From Bugula neritina (taxonomy: Eukaryota; Bryozoa; Gymnolaemata; Cheilostomatida; Bugulidae): a stretch of 64,000 bases of DNA. Below, in pieces: positions 1 to 10,836 of the stretch (the first letter of the stretch is position 1; each line of letters opens with the position of its first letter). The position numbers and the translations under genes are program-made. The notes under the pieces are model-generated. The model was not told where the DNA came from, searched no databases, and saw only the letters and a program-made list of their open reading frames with translations. The stretch is taken from the NCBI GenBank assembly GCA_964035545.1, contig OZ037769.1:17241633-17305632 (forward strand), read 5' to 3'.

Positions 1-3000
1 TAACACACCATGTGTGGAATTAAAAGTAACAATGTCTGGTAACATATGTTTAGATCCAATAGCAGTATTCTCTGGAAATAACTGTTTAAAACCAGCAGTA
101 AAACCGTTTGGTAATATATTATGAGTGGAATGAGGAACAATACTGTTTGGTAAGACGATTTGAGTAGACTCAGGTGTAATACTGTTTGGTAACATGTGTG
201 TTGTGCTTGTGATGTTATTGTCAGGTAACACATAACTCGATTTAGTACGAATGCTATCAGCCATATTGCTGGTGTAGCTATAAGCATGAATATCTGGTGT
301 GACGTGACTGCGTGAGTTAGCCCTGACATTGTCAGGTAACACGCTACTGTCGGAAATGCTGGTAATTCTGTCAAATGAGTTGATTCTTTGTTGTAACGAA
401 TCTTTGTGAAGACTGACACCTGATGAAATGTTGCTGTATATGTCTACATTGTCTGGTAACACGCCCTTGTAAGAGGCAATATTATTTGGTAACGTGGTGA
501 GGTAACTATTATTAGTACGAGGTGACAAGTCACCGAAAGTATTGGTATTGCTTGGTAACACATCAGAGTAACTTTTGCTGTTGGTTTGTTTGCCATCAAT
601 TTTTAAGAAGCTGCTTTTGAAATCCGGGACTGTGTGTAGAGACAGCTTATCAGAGAGAAAAGTATTTTCCCTTGAGGGTATCTTTAGCCTACAGGTAATA
701 TAATTATACAGCATATAATATATACAGTGTATAATATATACAGCATATAATATATACAGTGTATAATATATACAGCGTATAATATATACAGCGTATAATA
801 TATACAGCGTATAATATATACAGCGTATAATATATACAGCGTATAATATATACAGCGTATAATATATACAGCGTATAATATATACAGTGTATAATATATA
901 CAGTGTATAATATATACAGTGTATAATATATACAGTGTATAATATATACAGTGTACAATATATACAACGTATAATATATACAACGTATAATATATACAGC
1001 GTATAATATATACAGCGTATAACATATACAGTGTATAATATATACAGCGTATAATATATACAGTAGTACAGGTAATATATACAGTAATACAGGTAATATA
1101 TACAGTAATACAGGTAATATATACAGTAATACAGGTAATACACACCAAAGAACTCACCTGGATATACCAGAATCCCCAGCAAGCAAGTCACCAGCCGATA
1201 CTCTGGTGTAACCAGCAGACAAGGGGAGGGAAATCTTTCTCTCTACAATCAGTTGGGACTCTAACATCCCTTACATACTATATGATAGTAATAACTAACA
1301 TATGTTATAATAATATACCTTATAGTAATATATATTACAATTTAATATACATTATAATAATATCTTATAGTAATATATATTATAATTTGATATATTATAG
1401 TAAGGTATGCTAATGTTTTATTATTTCAATGCATTTTATTAAAAAAATAATTTTAAAATTATATAAAAATACTTATTTTCATGGCAGTACCAATTCCTAA
1501 TAATTATATAGAAACTCACTCGAAGCGTTTTGATTGGTCGATTTTCTACAAGGAAAACTCTTCAATGGAGGGAATTTAAGCTCAGCCGTTCTACCGACTT
1601 TCTCAGCACATTTAGCCTTAGCTCTGCTGTTTAGACGGCTCTTTAGTGAGGACGTAACAAACACACCCTTTGATGGTTTGGATATGACTCTACAAGGAGT
1701 TATCATACTTGTAGATGTTATTTCGTCTTATATTCTCAAATATTATGAAGTTTAAACTTATAAACTTTGCTAAATATCAGAGAATCTATTATTAAGATTA
1801 TAGAGAAAGTGAAACAGCATACCTGTTGAGTGTCTTTCTCACAGACCGCTGACTGGGATTGTATCGGCAGCATCTCTTTACGAGCTGTGAGGCATCGGAC
1901 TTTAGATGACGTTCTGTCAGCTCGTGAGGTACTGACTCTCTGAAATACAGAATACACTTTAGTTTACACAGTATAGTGTAGATATTATACAGTATAGTCT
2001 AGATATTATACAGTATAGTCTAGATATTATACAGTACAGTCTAGATATTATACAGTATAGTCTAGATATTATACAGTATAGTGTAGATATTATACAGTAT
2101 AGTCTAGATATTATACAGTATAGTCTAGATATTATACAGTACAGTCTAGATATTATACAGTACAGTCTAGATATTATACAGTATACTATAATTTCATTGG
2201 ATAAATCTTACCGACTATTTTTCTCAAACTCTTGCCAACTTCTACTTGGATGTGAAAGGACAGACTCTTCATTTGTGATCTTCTGAAAAAACATGCGACA
2301 ATGTATTGTGTGACAGTGTAGTGTGACAGTGTAGTGTGACAGTGTATAGTGTGACAGTGTAGTGTGACAGTGTATAGTGTGACAGTATAGTGTGACAGTA
2401 TAGTGTGACAGTATAGTGTGACAGTGTAGTGTGACAGCATAGTGTGACAGTATAGTGTGACAGTATAGTGTGACCACACTCACCTGAGCATCAAGCTGAA
2501 TGGAACTGTCAATAGAAATCTTGAACTTGCTACGAGCTGTTAGCCTGTTTATACTTCTTCTTTTTTCACCTTTAGAATAAAACTTCCCTCGACACTTTAA
2601 ACATCTAGGACCTGCATAATATTAACTTATTGTATAATATGCAAATATGACTTTATAAATAAATAAATATACAATATATAATACATAGTTAGATAAATCA
2701 ACATACAATGCTTATAAATTTATTCAATTTCATCAAAAGTTTAAATAAAAAACATGGTTAAAAATTTGACAGCTTCATTTAATTGAAATGCAAAATCTTT
2801 ACAGTTTGTATATTCTACAGTTACTCATACTATTCTACAGTTACTCATAATATTCTACAGTTACTCATAATATTCTACAGTTACTCATAATATTCTACAG
2901 TTACTCATAATATTCTACAGTTACTCATACTATTCTACAGTTACTCATAATATTCTACAGTTACTCATAATATTCTACAGTTACTCATAATATTCTACAG

Positions 3001-3458
3001 TTACTCATAATATTCTACAGTTACTCATAATATTCTACAGTTACCCATAATATTCTACAGTTACCCATAATATTCTACAGTTACTCATAATATTCTACAG
3101 TTACTCATAATATTCTACAGTTACTCATAATATTCTACAGTTACTCATAATATTCTACAGTTACTCATAATATTCTACAGTTACTCATAATATTCTACAG
3201 TTACTCATACTATTCTACAGTTACTCATAATATTCTACAGTTACTCATAATATTCTACAGTTACTCATAATATTCTACAGTTACTCATAATATTCTACAG
3301 TTACTCATAATATTCTACAGTTACTCATAATATTCTACAGTTACTCATAATATTCTACAGTTACTCATAATATTCTACAGTTAGCTACAATTAAATGAAT
3401 GTGTAGACAGCTACCAAATGTGCCAACTTTACTCACCACCAGCTTCAGTTAAACTCAT
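1..3458 (-). CDS. Uncharacterised multi-exon protein with LPDN-type repeats (3' end outside window)
   Basis: I do not recognise this gene. Seven coding exons join in phase: 3437-3458 (ATG at 3458), 2484-2611, 2212-2282, 1823-1939, 1520-1707, 1158-1260 and 1-688, giving 439 residues with the frame still open at base 1. Every junction has GT and AG, and each exon is open only in the frame its neighbours require. The first residues read MSLTEAGG, followed by a CxxC pair (CLKC) and a basic stretch. The middle is rich in Ser, Lys and Arg. The last exon is a Ser/Thr/Asn-rich tract with about ten copies of a motif close to VLPDN or LPNS, spaced roughly 14-40 residues. No signal peptide or membrane segment is seen. 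Introns 1, 2, 3 and 6 are filled by different minisatellites. The short first exon is the least certain part. Confidence 0.72.
694..1140. repeat. 16-bp minisatellite filling intron 6 of the 1-3458 gene
   Basis: Unit close to TATAATATATACAGCG, with CAGTG variants, repeated more than 20 times; it changes near 1060 to a unit containing AGTAATACAGG. It is open in several frames (Tyr/Ile/Leu repeats), but these readings are composition artefacts. It sits wholly between exons 1158-1260 and 1-688. Confidence 0.95.
1966..2182. repeat. 21-bp minisatellite filling intron 3 of the 1-3458 gene
   Basis: About ten copies of a unit like AGTATAGTCTAGATATTATAC with few substitutions. It fills the intron between coding exons 2212-2282 and 1823-1939. 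Confidence 0.95.
2301..2474. repeat. Short-unit minisatellite (TAGTGTGACAG) filling intron 2 of the 1-3458 gene
   Basis: About 15 copies of an 11-13 bp unit containing TAGTGTGACAG. The array runs almost to the 5' splice site of exon 2484-2611 on the minus strand. The unit is unrelated to those in introns 1, 3 and 6. Confidence 0.95.
2811..3380. repeat. 20-bp minisatellite, about 28 near-identical copies, intron 1 of the 1-3458 gene
   Basis: Unit TATTCTACAGTTACTCATAA is repeated about 28.5 times with very few changes (CATAC or ACCCATAA variants). The low divergence suggests recent expansion or homogenisation. Confidence 0.98.
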
Positions 3459-3492
3459 GCCTGATGAGCAGAGGCGGGGTCAGGGGTCAGCT

Positions 3493-3600
3493 ACAGACCT
3501 GCCAACTGTCACAGACCTGCCAACAGTCACAGACCTGCCAACTGTCACAGACCTGTCAACTGTCACAGACCTGCCAACTGTCACAGACCTGCCAATAGCA
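3493..3600. repeat. 18-bp repeat just upstream of the start codon at 3458
   Basis: About six copies of ACAGACCTGCCAACTGTC. As the unit is a multiple of three, the plus strand reads as a TDLPTV repeat in a 67-codon frame at 3418-3621. I treat it as the 5' flank or leader of the minus-strand gene rather than as a gene. Confidence 0.85.
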
Positions 3601-4066
3601 ACAGATTACATCACAAAATAAAAACATGGCATTGAATATGATTTTGAATTTGTTCTTTGAGCTAAAATATGGCAAGTCTAAAGCACAGATACCCTATAGA
3701 ACCTCATGCTAAGTGAGAAAGGGAGGGCTGAGGGGGAGAGTATGATGTCTTACCCAAGTCTTATCTATGGTTTTTAACCATTACTTTCACATTCTGCATT
3801 ACAGCATCTCAACATTTTAATTCTTTTTCATGTTTTTTTTCTGCATCATATTAAAAATAAATTTTTTAAGTATTGCATTTTAGTTTCATTCTTTAAATGA
3901 CTAAAATTACTAAAAAATATAGTTTGTATACAAGTGTTCTTAACTATTAATATAAAAATAATATTTATATACCAGAATAATTACACAGTTTGCCCCCAAA
4001 AAATACAATACATTTTGATTGTGTTAACTTAAAAGGTCAAAATACTATATCAATAACTAAAAAGAT

Positions 4067-4152
4067 CGACTCCGGTGGGACTCGAACCCACAACCTCCGA
4101 ATGGCATCTAACAACTAGAAGTCCGACGCGCTATCCATTGCGCCACGGAGCC
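4067..4152 (-). tRNA. tRNA-Arg (anticodon UCU) with 13-nt intron
   Basis: Read on the minus strand, the 86 bases fold as a tRNA. The acceptor GGCTCCG (4152-4146) pairs with CGGAGTC (4074-4068) with one G-U pair, and G73 is at 4067. The D arm contains TGGCGCAATGG, the anticodon loop reads CTTCTA-A with anticodon TCT, and the T arm is GTGGGTTCGAGTCCCAC, which includes the internal B box. A 13-nt intron (GTTGTTAGATGCC) lies one base 3' of the anticodon, the canonical position for nuclear tRNA introns. Without it the anticodon stem TCGGA/TTCGG closes. The 3' CCA is not encoded, as expected in animals. Confidence 0.95.
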
Positions 4153-5854
4153 AGACATATATCTGCAAACCAGTTTCAAATCTGGTTTCCTTATCCCTAG
4201 AAAGATGGTAATTAATTATAAGATTTAGTTTTGCCATAACCAACTGTAGTATTATGGTAATTACTTCTTATTAATTACAGGAACTGTGAGACAGAGCCGT
4301 GATAGGAGAGATTTGTTACTATTATATGTACAAGTTTGTATATGCTTTGAGGTAAAGTATCCACTCAATCAAAATTAAATTTTCCTACACTTTAAAAATA
4401 CCAGAGCTCAATATTGCAAATAAATAAAATTAAATAAAGAAGATTTGCTAGGAATTTTAATTATTCAGTCATTAGCAGTTTTTGCATTTCATAAATAGTC
4501 AATTAAGTTACAAGGAATAATGTGTGTAGACCAAGGTATGCTCATAGAATATACTCCTACTTGAAAAATTATATTACTTTTAAAAAATAATCATAGATTT
4601 CTATGTTGTAATTGCTGCAGCAACTAGTTTAGCTTTTTGAATATTGATGTGATACACAGTGAATGGTAGAGTGGTGCTCAACTAATTGCCAGTCAAACAG
4701 TTGCCGGAGACAGAAGATAAATCTAAAAGTTTTTAAAGACTCGAGACAGTTATAGTTTGTCATTCCTAAATATGTTGTATATAAGTTATAGTAATATATG
4801 TTATATGTAAGTTATAGTAATTCAGTTTATTGTGGTGGGAATAAGGCCTTAGGTACTACTGTACTAATGGGCTTCAGATTAGGTGACATGTATATCTAGG
4901 ATATAGATATGATAATAGAGGTGTATTATAATGATGCAGTAGATAGGATATAGATATGGTAATAGAGAAGTATAATGATACATAGATAGGATATAGATAT
5001 GGTAATAGAGAAGTATAATGATGCAGTAGATAGGATATAGATATGGTAATAGAGAGTATAATGATACATAGCTAGGATATAGATATGGTAATAGAGGGGT
5101 ATACTGATATTCAGGCACTGATATTGCTGGATAATGTCTTCCAAGAAAGAAAAATCAAGCAGGAAAAAGTCAGGGAGTTGTGAGATTCAGGAGCCATAGT
5201 AAGCAATGTTTCGCCATCTGTATGCAGTGAATATACTTTATTTAGATGTACTTCCAACTCTCTCCTCATTATTATTAGTTGGGAACTCAATCTTTTAACA
5301 GCTTCTAACACTTACTTTCTGAAAATATTTTATTACAGTTTGTCACAAGCATCATTTGTAAAGTCAAAAGTAAAAGTACTTAAAAACAAAAATTAAACTT
5401 TTGATTTAGGGCACACACATTAGTCACGCCTTTTGCTCTTGCTTGTATAACCAACCTACTATGATTATAAACTGCATGGCCCAAAGATAGTCATTTCATT
5501 GTTTTCATTCATTTGTTATATTAAGTTTCAAACTAGCCTATTCTATAGATTCAGAACCTTGTCATAACTTTACATGATAAAAATAGTTTCATGCAGGCTT
5601 GATACTCTTTTTGGAATTATATTTGGGCATCAACTTTGACTTCCATAACATTTTTAGCTATAGCCAAATTGCTGTTATACTTTTGACTTAGTAAGGGTCA
5701 ACTGAGTTTACCATTATTAAAATAAAGCTTTTTCTGCCTTTTTCTCTTATCCTGAAAACTTATTTAATATCCCGTTTGTAGTTGAAAAATAAAACACTAT
5801 ATTAGCCAGCCGTTTTGTAATATGTGATTTAGTACCCAAACTGAAGAAAACCAA
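4153..5854. other. Intergenic region between tRNA and the 5855 gene
   Basis: AT-rich, with no coding exon I can support. It contains a small tandem array at about 4890-5105. The right end must hold the promoter and leader of the plus-strand gene at 5855; I see no TATA box I would rely on. Confidence 0.6.
4890..5105. repeat. About 40-bp tandem repeat, five to six copies
   Basis: The core GGATATAGATATGGTAATAG recurs five to six times, alternating with GTATAATGATGCAG or GTATAATGATACATAG. Minus-strand frames through it (IYILS repeats) are not genes. Confidence 0.9.
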
Positions 5855-8800
5855 ATGGAAGAATCTACAGATGAGACTCATACAAATAATCACGTGAGAC
5901 ATCAATTTAAACATAACCGGCATGATGATAATGGATTCGTGGGCGCCCCGGCACAAAACTTCCTAGCACAGCCGTCTGATCACAAACAAGAAAGCTGCTC
6001 TGGTAATGAATTGCCTATATTATTTGTGTAAGGGTTTAGAATCTTAAAGTCTGTAATTGTAATAATTATTGGGTATAGATCAAGCTTGAAAAACTGTTAT
6101 AGGTAGGATAGGAGCAAAATTGTGTTCATGTGGCTTTCTCACCCTGAAGCTAATGGTTTCATTAAACTTGAATTTGATATTTGCATGATCAGTAATATAT
6201 ATCTATTTTAATATTTTATTATACGCACGAGGTATCTATAGGGAATATACTAGGTTATACCAGCTAGGATATATATATTGTGAATATACTATATTACACA
6301 CCAGCTATATACCCCATATTTACCACATGCTAGGTATATATTGTGTATATTATAGGCTACTGCGTATTTACTAGGCACATTGCATTATGTCCATTATAAT
6401 AGTATCATCATCATGAGCATATTATTAGTGCACCTATCTTTCATGTCATATGCATGTGATTTTCTTACAGAGTGCTCTTTGAAAGATGAGAACAAAATAG
6501 TCCCCGTATTCAGGTAAGAATAGAAAAGCCAGTTTGTATAAGCTATTACTTAATATTCCAAAATGTGAGATATACTATAGCTCATTTTAAAAGATAACTT
6601 GATCTACCGTAACCACAAGCTAAATTTAAATAAAGTATTCTGAGCTAGCCTTGGCAATCAGAGTCATAATATATTTATGGGTTGCGTGGTTTCAGAATAG
6701 ATCATATGGCCAAGGAAGGGCTGCTAGGTATTGCTGCTGCAAAGGATCCTCATGAAAAACCCCACAAGGAGAAAAATAAGGCTAAAAAGAAAAAGGCTAA
6801 AGCTCATCGGGATGTGGTAAGTTCGCGTGTCATGTTTCTAGCCAATCACTAAATATTAATATCCAATAGGTAGTTCAGCTGAGCAACAATTTGTATGATG
6901 CTAGGTCAAGGTGAATGCAATTCACTCCTGTTACACCGAGCAAGATGAGTTTGGTAACAACATTTATGTCCGGCTAGAAGATCATCTCAACAACACATTT
7001 ATACAGTTTGGTGAGGCAGAATTTGGCAATGAAGAACCAATGAATAATGAAGTTGGCTTCTTAGGCGACCCGTTGGATCCACAGCAGGTACTTGTTGGTG
7101 AACATCTTTTCTAGTGTGCAGTTTCCCATTTGCAAAATTGTCTATTTTCAAGTTGTCTATTGGTAATTTTTCTCTTTTCCTAAAAGGTGTCTTCCAATTG
7201 TCCTTTTTGAAATGTTGTGGATTCTATGCCAATCTTAGTATCAAAATGGAACATAAAGGTTAAGAAAGTTTAGGACAACTTTTTCAGTTATTGATTGTCT
7301 TTTGAGCTTCATGTCTGCAATATTTTGAAGGACCCTGAAACTGGTGAAAGGAAGATGTTAGTAAAATTTACGTGTTTGCAGAAAGGCTCTGATTCTGGAA
7401 ATGGGCCTAAAATAAATTCAGGTTATGCAGTAGGTAAGCTTCCTTTCTAGATTCAATTAATTTTAAAGTATTGAAGCTATTCTAACTTTCTAAATTAGTA
7501 ACTTTGTAACTAAATTTGAAACACTTCAAGGCATAAGGAGTTGTTAAACAAAATTCAGCTAGCAAGCCATGTTTAAAAGAAACTCGTTTTGGCATGAAAT
7601 TCTGCTCAATGCCATTACTTTGTTAATAGAATAATTACAAGCAAATTTTATGTAAAAGAGTTGGCATAAAGTCACTTTAAAAAATCAATTCATTTTCCTT
7701 GTAAAACAAACTTGCATTTATTTACATTTTTTAATGCTTCAGTGTTGAAAAAACTAGCTTTAACAAAACTGTAAAATGTTTTAGTACCAATATTGATCAT
7801 AAGAAAGATGTTGCATGGTGTATCATTAACATACAAACCATATAGATTAAAAGTAAAATCGAGGCAATAAATACTGAAGTAAGTGCAATGAGCCGGTAAG
7901 AGCGGAATTTCATGTTCACTGAACTCTTCAAAATGAGGTAAAAATAGTAGTTGTCTTGGCGTTGCCTCAAATCTAATGCTTTATATACTATAAAACTTGG
8001 AAACCTTGTATTGATTTACAGCAAAGAAAGTTGGGCATGCTACTAACACACCACTTAAGTCTTTGGTTGCTATCGGTAAGTGGGTGGCAATAAACTCGTG
8101 AACAAAATGTCTGCTCTTGCCGGCCATCGCGAGTCAAAAGCATAAAAACTGGCGAGAGTTCTAAGTAGTAAAATTGCACAAAATTCTGAAGCAGTATTTT
8201 CTCAATACTGTTTGAATAAAGCTATATATAGGATTAGGATTTGATAAGGATAAGAGAATATAGGTCAGTGTAACATTACAGCGTCGACTGTAGAGCAGCT
8301 GACCCCACATAGGGTAAACTTGCTCAGGGAAGCAAGAGAGACTCAGTATGAAATTAAAAAAGGACCAAGCAACATGATAACGTGGTTCATGCGTCTGGAT
8401 TGGCACAACCCTCGCCCAGGAACACCAAAGTATGTTATTACTTTGTTACTTAGAACAACTCACAGGAAAATTATTTAAAGATTTATTTTATTAGATTGCT
8501 TAAATGAAACCAGTCAAGCATCGCTTTTAAAGCTCAAGTTGCTGAATTTGAATTTCAGACCAAGAGTCACTGTCGACATAAGAGATGGAGACGAGACTCA
8601 AACTTCCATCAAAGAAGAAAAGGACAAACATCCAACAGTCCGTCTTCAAAATCTTTCAAAAGGGGCACATCAAGATTCAGATTTTAAGTTTGACTTCGTA
8701 GATAAAAAGTTTTTTAGAAGAGATTCGTATGAAGAAAATGAATGTGAGTTGTTTGGTGAAGAGGTGGCACAGGCCTGCAACAAGATCTCAAACCTGTATC

Positions 8801-8958
8801 AAAAGCGTCTTTTCATATGGAGCATTAGAGAGTTAATGCACAACGCCAGGACTCAAGCAGCTGGCCTGCGTTATAGTAGTGATGAGGAACCTGATTCAAG
8901 GCCATTTATTCCTCCAGTACTACCGGCTTTAAACTATCAGCAACAAAGTTTCCTATAA
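5855..8958 (+). CDS. Uncharacterised protein, eight coding exons
   Basis: I do not recognise this family. Exons: 5855-6002, 6471-6513, 6696-6816, 6905-7087, 7382-7433, 8022-8075, 8282-8429 and 8559-8958, giving 382 residues. All junctions are GT-AG and phases match. The start is supported by an in-frame TGA just upstream. Exon 5 may instead start at 7331, adding 17 in-frame residues (acceptor TTTTGAAG). The N-terminus is polar, exon 3 ends in a Lys-rich tract that could be a nuclear localisation signal, and exon 4 encodes an acidic domain-like segment (NIYVRLEDHLNNTFIQFGEA). Exon 7 has the distinctive MITWFMRLDWHNPRPGTPK, and the last exon ends with a helical EVAQACNKISNLYQKR stretch and a Pro-rich tail. 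No signal peptide or membrane span, so a soluble intracellular protein is likely. Confidence 0.8.
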
Positions 8959-9009
8959 GCTCTTTGGAAAACTTACAAAATCATAAACAATGAATGTCGA
9001 TTAGTTTGT

Positions 9010-9015
9010 AATAAA
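9010..9015 (+). promoter_or_regulatory. AATAAA polyadenylation signal of the 5855-8958 gene
   Basis: Canonical hexamer about 50 nt after the stop codon at 8958, on the coding strand. Confidence 0.6.
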
Positions 9016-9299
9016 TTAAGGAAGTATTAAATACTTGTTTAAATTTTCCTCAATATAAACAAAATAGCATCAATACGCACAGTTTTCGATTATTTGAAAA
9101 AATCGTAGATGATAGTATTTATTATTAATAAAAGAAATACCGGCAGAAGCAGACATTGCGTTTACATATATATGTTCAATATTTCAAAACATATTTTGGT
9201 GAGTTGCTAGAGCATGCTTACACATTTATAGTATATATGCTAACTTCTCTCTAATTTTTTGCATAATGTGCTAGCCAATAACGAAGCTTATTTTAGCGC

Positions 9300-9620
9300 T
9301 GATATGATACTGCAATATGATACTGTGACATGACACCACGGTATGATACTGATAGGACACTATGATATGATACTGTGATATGATACTATGATATGATACT
9401 ATGATATGATACTGTGATATGATACTATGATATGATACTGTGATATGATACTATAATATGATACTGCGATATGATACTATATGATATGATACTGTGATAT
9501 GATACTGTATGACACCATGGTATAATACTGATATGACACTATAATATGATACTATAATATGAAGCTGATATGATGCTAGGATGATATTGATGTGACATAT
9601 TATTATGATACTACTATGAC
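9300..9620. repeat. Irregular ATATGATACT(G/A)TG tandem repeat
   Basis: About 20 imperfect copies of a 13-14 bp unit, including longer GACACCATGGTATGATACTG variants. It lies between the two plus-strand genes and has no coding potential. Confidence 0.9.
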
Positions 9621-9924
9621 ATGATACTAATGACGTTCGACATGAAATTTGTGGTAATATTTATAATGTATAAAGAGCTACTCAATAAATATTGTAGCCT
9701 CGGACAGCAGCAATGTGACCTTGAACTTTGCAGAGCCCAATGCGATTTTGACTTACACTGCAATAACTGGGCGTGTACCAAAGAGTGAGAAAATAGAATA
9801 TCAAAATCACAACTACTGATTGCTAGCAATTTAATTAAACCTTGCAGAATTTAGCAGCTCCACTGCCTATAGATATGTTTGAACTTAATTGTTATATAGC
9901 TTAACTAAATTATTTACTTCTTTG

Positions 9925-10709
9925 CTATGACTATGTATTTGCTATGACCATATATTTGCTATGACCATGTATTTGCTATGACCATGTATTTGCTATGACC
10001 ATGTATTTGCTATGACCATATATTTGCTAATGCCATGTATTTGCTATGACCATGTATTTGCTATGACCATATATTTGCTATGACCATGTATTTGCTATGA
10101 CCATGTATTTGCTATGACCATGTATTTGCTATGACCATATATTTGCTAATGCCATGTATTTGCTATGACCATGTATTTGCTATGACCATATATTTGCTAT
10201 GACCATATATTTGCTATGACCATGTATTTGCTAATGCCATGTATTTGCTATGACCATGTATTTGCTATGACCATATATTTGCTATGACCATGTATTTGCT
10301 ATGACCATGTATTTGCTATGACCATGTATTTGCTATGACCATATATTTGCTAATGCCATGTATTTGCTATGACTATGTATTTGCTATGACCATATATTTG
10401 CTATGACCATGTATTTGCTATGACCATGTATTTGCTATGACCATGTATTTGCTATGACCATATATTTGCTAATGCCATGTATTTGCTATGACCATGTATT
10501 TGCTATGACCATATATTTGCTATGACCATATATTTGCTATGACCATGTATTTGCTAATGCCATGTATTTGCTATGACCATGTATTTGCTATGACCATGTA
10601 TTTGCTAATGCTATGTATTTGCTATGACCATATATTTGCTAATGCCATGTATTTGCTATGACCATGTATTTGCTATGACCATGCATTTGCTATGACCATG
10701 CATTTGCTA
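9925..10709. repeat. 17-bp minisatellite, about 46 copies
   Basis: Unit TATTTGCTATGACCATG with occasional TAATGCCATG variants. The variants themselves recur at regular intervals of several units, which suggests a higher-order repeat. It ends about 120 bp before the exon acceptor at 10828. Confidence 0.97.
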
Positions 10710-10836
10710 GAAAATGTGCCATATATTGGGTTTTGTCAATTATTATGACCAACTCTAGTCATGCTAACTAAATAGCATTCTATTTGATTTTGAGCAGCTT
10801 TGGTTAGATTTTTGTGCCTTCTTTCCAGGAGTTTAC

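Noticed and set aside
2811-3380. Regular 20-bp repeats resembling a CRISPR array
   Set aside because: Copies are head-to-tail with no unique spacers, and the genome is an animal's; this is a minisatellite.
3418-3621. 67-codon plus-strand ORF with TDLPTV repeats
   Set aside because: The repeat is an 18-bp minisatellite and the frame overlaps the first exon of the minus-strand gene; no other support.
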